In this document: positions 1 through 4,342 of the stretch, piece by piece
Layout of the letters: each line of letters opens with the position of its first letter
How positions within the stretch are numbered: position 1 is the stretch's first letter
NCBI GenBank assembly: GCA_965371325.1
Contig: CBDUXZ010000129.1
Span: 1-6,216, forward strand
Direction: 5' to 3'
Length of the DNA: 6,216 nt
DNA from: CBDUXZ01 sp965371325 [NCBI: uncultured bacterium]
GTDB lineage: Bacteria; JAUYMQ01
Position numbers and translations under genes: made by a program
Notes under the pieces: model-generated
What the model saw: the letters and a program-made list of their open reading frames with translations, nothing else
Told to the model about the DNA's origin: nothing
The model's database searches: none

Positions 1-650
1 CCCTCTTTGATTTCACTTTTCCCGCGGTTGCGCTAACGGCAGGGAGGAGGATTTCGCGGAGGCTGGCGGCCAACTTCGAAGAGACCAGAATCGAAGACCT
101 CTGGCTGAAGTTCTACTGTGTGTCCAGCAACCTGACCCGGGCCGGAGAGACGGTTCATCATGAGGGAACGGTCTGGAAGCGGGTCAGGGCGAGCATCTCA
201 CTCCCGGGAATCATGCCACCCGTTTTTCACGAGGGCGATCTGCTGGTGGACGGGGGCGTGACCAATAATCTTCCGGTCGATGTAATGCGCTCTGTTTGCG
301 GGGGAGGCACCGTCATCGCGGTCGACGTGTCACCCAAGGCGGGCAGCAGGCATCAGGCGCCCTTTGGAGAGTCGCTGTCCGGATGGCGCGTGATTTCAAA
401 CAGGGCCAATCCCTTCGCCGAATCCATGGATGTGCCCACTATCGCGAATGTGCTCATGCGGACAACCCTGCTTGGAAGCTCCGGCCGTCAGGCAGCGATG
501 ATCCAGCAGGCGGATCTGTGTATTGCTCCCGACTTGAGTGACTTCGGCCTCCTCGAGTTTCGCGCCTTCGAGAAGATAGAAGATGTCGGTTACCGGCACG
601 CCGTTGAGCAGCTAAAGGAATGGGCGGCCACCGGGGCGGCTACCCGGTGA
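1..650 (+). CDS. Patatin-like phospholipase, NTE (neuropathy target esterase) type, C-terminal part; 5' end outside window
   Basis: The reading frame is open from the first complete codon at position 3 to TGA at 648-650, giving 215 visible residues, so the gene starts left of the window. A GTG at 120 is internal: homology-like sequence continues upstream, with a D-x-T-x-P segment at visible residues 3-7 and the NTE-style IEDLW..F.CVSSNLT block at 30-45. Further on come a SISLPGIMPP stretch and the patatin catalytic DGG motif (Asp at visible residue 83, followed by GVTNNLPVD). The DGG Asp is the second member of the Ser-Asp dyad; the GxSxG nucleophile lies outside the window. The family hydrolyses (lyso)phospholipid acyl esters at membranes. 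Many bacterial NTE members carry N-terminal cyclic-nucleotide-binding domains, which cannot be checked here. An acyltransferase gene on the same strand follows after 73 bases, suggesting a lipid-turnover pair. Family assignment is firm; substrate is unknown. Confidence 0.9.
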   Translation, partial: LFDFTFPAVALTAGRRISRRLAANFEETRIEDLWLKFYCVSSNLTRAGETVHHEGTVWKRVRASISLPGIMPPVFHEGDLLVDGGVTNNLPVDVMRSVCGGGTVIAVDVSPKAGSRHQAPFGESLSGWRVISNRANPFAESMDVPTIANVLMRTTLLGSSGRQAAMIQQADLCIAPDLSDFGLLEFRAFEKIEDVGYRHAVEQLKEWAATGAATR

Positions 651-723
651 CCGCAGGCGCGGTGCCCACATCGCACATGGTCCAAGACCTCTCCTTCTGA
701 CCCAGGCTCCCGGCGATCCGCCT

Positions 724-2040
724 ATGCACGCGTTCATTCGATTTGTCCTGGAAAGGCTCGTCCGCCTCTTCTACCACACGATTTCCGTTTCCGGCGCAGG
801 GCGGATTCCTGCAAGCGGGCCCGTTATCGTGGTGGCCAACCACCCGAATGGACTGATAGATCCCGTCATCCTGGGACTGGGGCTTGATCGGCCGGTGGCG
901 TTTCTGGCCAAGAGCACCTTTTTCAGCAATCCGGTCGCCCGGGTTGCGATGGACGCCTTTGGCGCCATTCCCGTCTTCCGCGCATCCAATGGCGCAGCCA
1001 CCGGGAAGAACGAAGAGACCTTTGCGCGCTGCCGGGCCCTACTTGCCCACCAAGGATGGGTGGCACTTTTTCCGGAGGGGACCACGCACGACGAAACGAC
1101 CCTCAAGCCCTTCAAGAGCGGCGCTGCGCGCATCGCGCTCAGCGCCCTCGAGGAGGCCGGCCCCGCGCTCGGGCTTCAGGTCCTTCCCGTCGGACTGATG
1201 TATGAAGATAAACAGGTTTTCCGCTCCCGCGTCGCGCTGGGCGTGGGAGAGCCTTTCGATCTTGCCGCATACCTCGATGAGTATAAGGAGAACCCGCGCG
1301 GGGCTGTTCAGAAGGTGACGGGGCTCATCCAGGAATCGCTCGGACAGGTCACGCTCGAGGCCGAGAACCACGCGTTGTGGCGCGGCTTCGTGGCTGTGGC
1401 GGCCTGGACCAACCCCGATGCGGCCGGCAACCTCGCCGCTCGGGAGGAACGCGCACGCGAGTTGGCCGCCGCTTACCACCGTCTCGTCGCGAGCGATCCC
1501 GATCGTGCCGACGAAGTGATCGCGTTCATTCGCCGCTTCGTTCGAATGCTTCAGGCGGTCGGGATCGACGATCCATTTCGGCTCGATACCGGTGACAAAC
1601 CGGGTGTTGCCGCGGTCACCGCGTCACTGTTGCAGCTTCTGCTGCTCCTGCCTCTGGCGCTCATCGGCGCCCTGTTCGGATGGTTGCCCTACCGGCTCGT
1701 ACGCCCCCTTGCCAACAAGCTGTCGGGGGGTAAGGTCGAGCTCATCGGAACAATCAAGCTGCTCCTCGGGGTGGTGATATTGACAATCTCCTACGTCTCC
1801 GAGGCGGCCCTCGCGGGAAACTGGCTCGGATGGCCGACGGGTTTGGCAACACTGGTCCTCGCGCCTTTGACGGGCCTGGTCGCCCTGCGCTTCGACGAGC
1901 GTCTTGCGCTACGGAGAGAGTCCCTCCGCGCCTACTGGCTCAGGGCAACGCAGGCGGGCGTGGCAGAGGAAATCAAGTCGCGCCGCCGGGAGTTATCCGA
2001 AACGGTGGAGCTCGCCCTCGGGAAAACTGCCGGCACATGA
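724..2040 (+). CDS. PlsC-superfamily glycerolipid acyltransferase, yeast Gat1/Gat2-like, with C-terminal membrane segments
   Basis: A 438-residue protein with the four acyltransferase blocks in order. The block I catalytic motif is NHPNGLIDP (His40, Asp46). A block II region runs AKSTFF (62-67) to GAIPVFRA (80-87), block III is FPEGTTHDE (116-124), and a proline-containing block (LPVGLMY, 154-160) is followed by FRSR (166-169). The His-Asp spacing is H-X5-D rather than the usual H-X4-D. Together with PEG..HD and FRSR this recalls the yeast glycerol-3-phosphate/dihydroxyacetone-phosphate acyltransferases Gat1/Gat2. The C-terminal half has three hydrophobic segments near 297-320, 341-363 and 366-389, so the enzyme is probably an integral inner-membrane protein. 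It should transfer acyl groups to a glycerolipid precursor; whether to sn-1 or sn-2 cannot be told. ATG at 724 is the first start that keeps the N-terminal helix; the ribosome binding site is weak. It lies 73 bases after the lipase gene on the same strand. Confidence 0.88.
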   Translation: MHAFIRFVLERLVRLFYHTISVSGAGRIPASGPVIVVANHPNGLIDPVILGLGLDRPVAFLAKSTFFSNPVARVAMDAFGAIPVFRASNGAATGKNEETFARCRALLAHQGWVALFPEGTTHDETTLKPFKSGAARIALSALEEAGPALGLQVLPVGLMYEDKQVFRSRVALGVGEPFDLAAYLDEYKENPRGAVQKVTGLIQESLGQVTLEAENHALWRGFVAVAAWTNPDAAGNLAAREERARELAAAYHRLVASDPDRADEVIAFIRRFVRMLQAVGIDDPFRLDTGDKPGVAAVTASLLQLLLLLPLALIGALFGWLPYRLVRPLANKLSGGKVELIGTIKLLLGVVILTISYVSEAALAGNWLGWPTGLATLVLAPLTGLVALRFDERLALRRESLRAYWLRATQAGVAEEIKSRRRELSETVELALGKTAGT

Positions 2041-2079
2041 TTCGTCCGTCACTTCGTTGCACAAGTCGCTACAGATGCT

Positions 2080-2110
2080 CCGGCGAAAGCCGGGATGCCG
2101 GCGTCATCCC
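2080..2110. repeat. Cluster of overlapping inverted repeats (alternative hairpins) between the acyltransferase and cyclase genes
   Basis: Three arms follow each other: CCGGC (2080-2084), GCCGG (2089-2093) and CCGGC (2098-2102). The first and second form a perfect 5-bp stem with a GAAA (GNRA-type) loop. The second and third form a 5-bp stem with loop GATG. A third option pairs GGGATG (2092-2097) with CATCCC (2105-2110). The folds exclude one another. There is no U-tract, so it is not a standard terminator. The word pattern (CCGGCGAAAGCCGG plus GTCATCC) resembles small interspersed palindromic repeats I recall from many GC-rich Gram-negative genomes; only one copy is in this window. It overlaps the upstream-most ATG of the next gene. 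Confidence 0.6.
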
Positions 2111-3918
2111 TGGAACGTTATCTGTGTGATATGCTCGCGCCCATGAGCCGCCGCCTGCATCTCTCGCCCGAAGCCCGCACAACGATGCGCCATCTGCTTC
2201 ACCAGATGCGCACGCCCATCGGCCAGATTCTGGGCTACAGCGAGATGCTGGAGGAAGAGGCGCGTGAACGCGGCCAGGATGACTTCGTCCCGGATCTGGA
2301 GAAGATTCGGAACGCTGCGAACAAACTTCTGAGCTTCGTGACGGACACCTTCGAACCGGCCAGCGACCCGCCAGCTTCCCCGAAAACCACTGACAGCGCC
2401 GCCACTGCCGCGGCTCCCGCCGTGGCGCAGACAACGCCCCGGCCCGGGACCAGAATCGCTCCGCCATCCGGTGCGCCAGTGCCCGAACCTGCTCTGGGAT
2501 CCATTCTCGTAGTTGATGATGAGCCCGATAACCGTGATCTCCTTTCCCGTCGTCTCGAGCGGGCGGGACACAAAGTCGCGACCGCCGGGGAAGGGCGCGA
2601 AGCGCTCCATCTCATCGAAGCGAACGATTTCGACCTCATCCTGCTCGATGTCATGATGCCGGGCATGAACGGCTTTCAGGTGCTCGACGCCATTCGCAGT
2701 TCACGCTCGTTCTACGATCTACCGGTCATCATGGCGACTGCTTTGGGAGGAAGCCATGACACGGTGGAAGCGCTCCAGCGCGGCGCCAACGATTACGTGA
2801 CCAAGCCCTTTGACTTCCCCGTCGTCCTTGCCCGGGTGAGAACACAGCTCGCCCTGAAGCACGCCGCCCGGGAGATCACCGAACTCATCCAGCAGCTCGA
2901 AACCCGTAACACTTTCATCCGCCGCACCTTCGGACGCTATGTCTCCGACGAGGTCGTCTCGGCAGTCCTCGAAACCCCCGGCGGACTCGAGATCCGGGGC
3001 GAGAAGCGCCGTATTACCACGATGATGAGCGATGTTCGCGGCTTCACCGCGCTGACCGAATCTCTGACGGCGCAGCAGATCGTCTCCCTCCTGAACATCT
3101 ACCTGGGGCGAATGTCCGACGTGATCCAGCTTCATGGCGGCACGATCGAGGAGTTTATCGGCGACGGGATCATCGCCTTCTTCGGGGCGCCCATCACCTA
3201 CGACGATGACGCCGCGCGATCGGTCGCGGCTGCGCTCGCCATGCAACTCGCGATGGAGGGGGTGAATCAGCAGAACCGCAAGTCGGGCCTCCCGGAGATC
3301 GAGATGGGGATCGGGATTGCCACCGGTGAAGCAATCGTGGGGAACATCGGATCCGAAAGGCGTGCCATGTACGGCGCCATCGGGAGCACCGTGAACCTGG
3401 CGGCACGTATCGAGACCTACACTCTCGGCGGCGAAATCTACATCGACGATGAAACCCGGAACGAAATCGGCGACATTCTGAAAATGGACCGTGTGCAGGA
3501 AGTTCACCCGAAAGGTTTCGATGAGCCGATTAACATCCATCGTGTCATCGGAATCGGGGGACGGTACGATTTGGCGCTGCCCGACCAGGAAGAGGTGTTG
3601 ACAGATCTCGCCAGGGCGCTCTCAGTGCGGTTCGCCGTTGTGAAGGGGAAAAGCGTCGGAGGAAGCTCCCGGACGGGAGACATCCTGGCGGTTTCGAGGA
3701 GGAACGCAAGGCTTCGTTCATCCGGGCCGCTGCTCGAATCGTCGAACCTGCGGGTAGAAATTCTGGATGAGGCCGGCGAGCCGATCGCCGGCGCCTTTTA
3801 CGCGAAGGTTGTCGAGGGCGCGGAGGCGGAGGAAACCGGCCTCCTTCGCTTCACGGGGCGCTCTCCCGCGCTCAGCGCGGCGCTGGATGAGGCGCTGGGT
3901 GAAACGTCATCGGAGTGA
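2095..3918 (+). CDS. Multidomain signalling protein: HisKA-type H-box domain, receiver, class III nucleotide cyclase, PilZ-like tail
   Basis: 607 residues from ATG 2095. Residues 23-85 form a histidine-kinase dimerisation domain with H-box HQMRTP (His36) and second helix, but no ATPase domain follows; a Pro/Ala-rich linker (88-132) does. The receiver spans about 136-253 (acidic pair Asp141/Asp142, phospho-acceptor Asp185, Thr215, Lys237). A helical linker leads to the cyclase domain (about 305-485). It has both metal-binding Asp (Asp313 in SDVRGF, Asp357 in IGDG) and the transition-state pair Asn434/Arg438, so it looks active. Purine-selecting positions are Glu353 and Gly427, not the Lys and Asp/Thr/Ser of adenylyl cyclases. 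The tail (about 500-590) looks PilZ-like but lacks RxxxR and has AVSRRN where DxSxxG is expected, so c-di-GMP binding is doubtful. No membrane segment: cytoplasmic. ATG 2095 sits in a hairpin repeat; ATG 2131 or 2143 would also keep all domains. Converges with the response-regulator operon, 19 bases between stops. Confidence 0.9.
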   Translation: MPASSLERYLCDMLAPMSRRLHLSPEARTTMRHLLHQMRTPIGQILGYSEMLEEEARERGQDDFVPDLEKIRNAANKLLSFVTDTFEPASDPPASPKTTDSAATAAAPAVAQTTPRPGTRIAPPSGAPVPEPALGSILVVDDEPDNRDLLSRRLERAGHKVATAGEGREALHLIEANDFDLILLDVMMPGMNGFQVLDAIRSSRSFYDLPVIMATALGGSHDTVEALQRGANDYVTKPFDFPVVLARVRTQLALKHAAREITELIQQLETRNTFIRRTFGRYVSDEVVSAVLETPGGLEIRGEKRRITTMMSDVRGFTALTESLTAQQIVSLLNIYLGRMSDVIQLHGGTIEEFIGDGIIAFFGAPITYDDDAARSVAAALAMQLAMEGVNQQNRKSGLPEIEMGIGIATGEAIVGNIGSERRAMYGAIGSTVNLAARIETYTLGGEIYIDDETRNEIGDILKMDRVQEVHPKGFDEPINIHRVIGIGGRYDLALPDQEEVLTDLARALSVRFAVVKGKSVGGSSRTGDILAVSRRNARLRSSGPLLESSNLRVEILDEAGEPIAGAFYAKVVEGAEAEETGLLRFTGRSPALSAALDEALGETSSE

Positions 3919-3937
3919 GCGGCGAGACTGCCGTTCC

Positions 3938-4321
3938 TTATATTAGCCCTCCCCTCCCCCCCCCCAGGAGTTTCTCCATCTTCTCGAGAAGCCGCTTCAA
4001 CTCCACCGGCTTGGTGTCGAAGTCATCGCAACCCGCTTCCAGCGCCTTCTCGCGGTCCCCCTCCATCGCGTGCGCCGTGAGTGCGATAACCGGTATGGTC
4101 TTGGTGTCCGGATTTGCCTTCAGCTCCCGGGTCGCGTCCCAGCCATGCATCACCGGGAGACTCATGTCCATCAGAATGAGATCCGGACACTCCGACTTCG
4201 CCGAGACAACGCCCTCCGCCCCGTCCACGGCGGTGACCACATCGTAACCACGTTTGATGAGCCGCCGCGAGAGCATATCCCGGTTCAGCTCGTTGTCCTC
4301 GACCAGCAAAATCTTGGGCAT
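3938..4321 (-). CDS. Single-domain response regulator (DivK/CheY-like)
   Basis: A 127-residue stand-alone receiver. It starts KILLVEDNELNRDML (acidic Glu8/Asp9), has a phospho-acceptor Asp in LILMDMSLP (Asp52), Thr in IALTAHA and the Lys of TKPVE. The length is that of one receiver plus a short glycine-rich tail, with no output domain, so it must act by shuttling phosphate or by protein contact, as DivK, Spo0F or CheY do. It follows the hybrid kinase gene after 21 bases and has a strong ribosome binding site, so it is almost surely co-transcribed and is a likely phosphate partner of that kinase. The NRDMLSRRL segment is close to NRDLLSRRL in the receiver of the facing cyclase protein, suggesting related interaction surfaces. 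The C-terminal GGGRGGLI tail is encoded across a run of ten G and is probably disordered. The name DivK-like rests on architecture, not on proven orthology. Confidence 0.93.
   Translation of the reverse strand: MPKILLVEDNELNRDMLSRRLIKRGYDVVTAVDGAEGVVSAKSECPDLILMDMSLPVMHGWDATRELKANPDTKTIPVIALTAHAMEGDREKALEAGCDDFDTKPVELKRLLEKMEKLLGGGRGGLI
3956..3965. repeat. Homopolymer tract of ten C (ten G on the coding strand)
   Basis: Ten consecutive C on the plus strand, flanked by further short C runs (CCCT, CCCCT), lie in the last codons of the minus-strand response-regulator gene and encode its Gly-Gly-Gly stretch. Loss of one base would move the frame to a TAA that overlaps the present end, leaving a tail of similar length. 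Gain of one base would read past the normal stop into the convergent gene. It is also a place where sequencing error is likely. Confidence 0.85.
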
Positions 4322-4331
4322 GGTTCAGGTT

Positions 4332-4337
4332 CCTCCT
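4332..4337 (-). promoter_or_regulatory. Strong Shine-Dalgarno site for the single-domain response regulator
   Basis: On the minus strand AGGAGG, within GAGAGGAGGA, lies ten bases before the ATG at 4321, in the 21-base gap after the kinase stop codon. It fixes the start of the response regulator and indicates efficient independent translation initiation within the operon. Confidence 0.8.
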
Positions 4338-4342
4338 CTCGG

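Noticed and set aside
120-650. GTG at 120 as the start of a short patatin-like gene
   Set aside because: The same frame stays open to the window edge, and the upstream residues match the conserved NTE block leading into CVSSNLT, so this is the interior of a longer gene.
2057-2084. Possible promoter before the cyclase gene starting with TTGCAC at 2057
   Set aside because: No -10-like hexamer lies at 16-18 bases: the right position falls in the GC-rich hairpin. Co-transcription with the upstream gene or an unrecognised sigma factor is as likely.
2719-3540. Minus-strand open frame of 273 codons opposite the cyclase domain
   Set aside because: It is antisense to the conserved cyclase catalytic motifs and has no recognisable domain of its own.
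3919-3937. Possible bidirectional terminator between the convergent genes (CGGC at 3920-3923, GCCG at 3930-3933)
   Set aside because: The stem is only four base pairs and is followed by TTCCTTA rather than a T-run, too weak to call a terminator.
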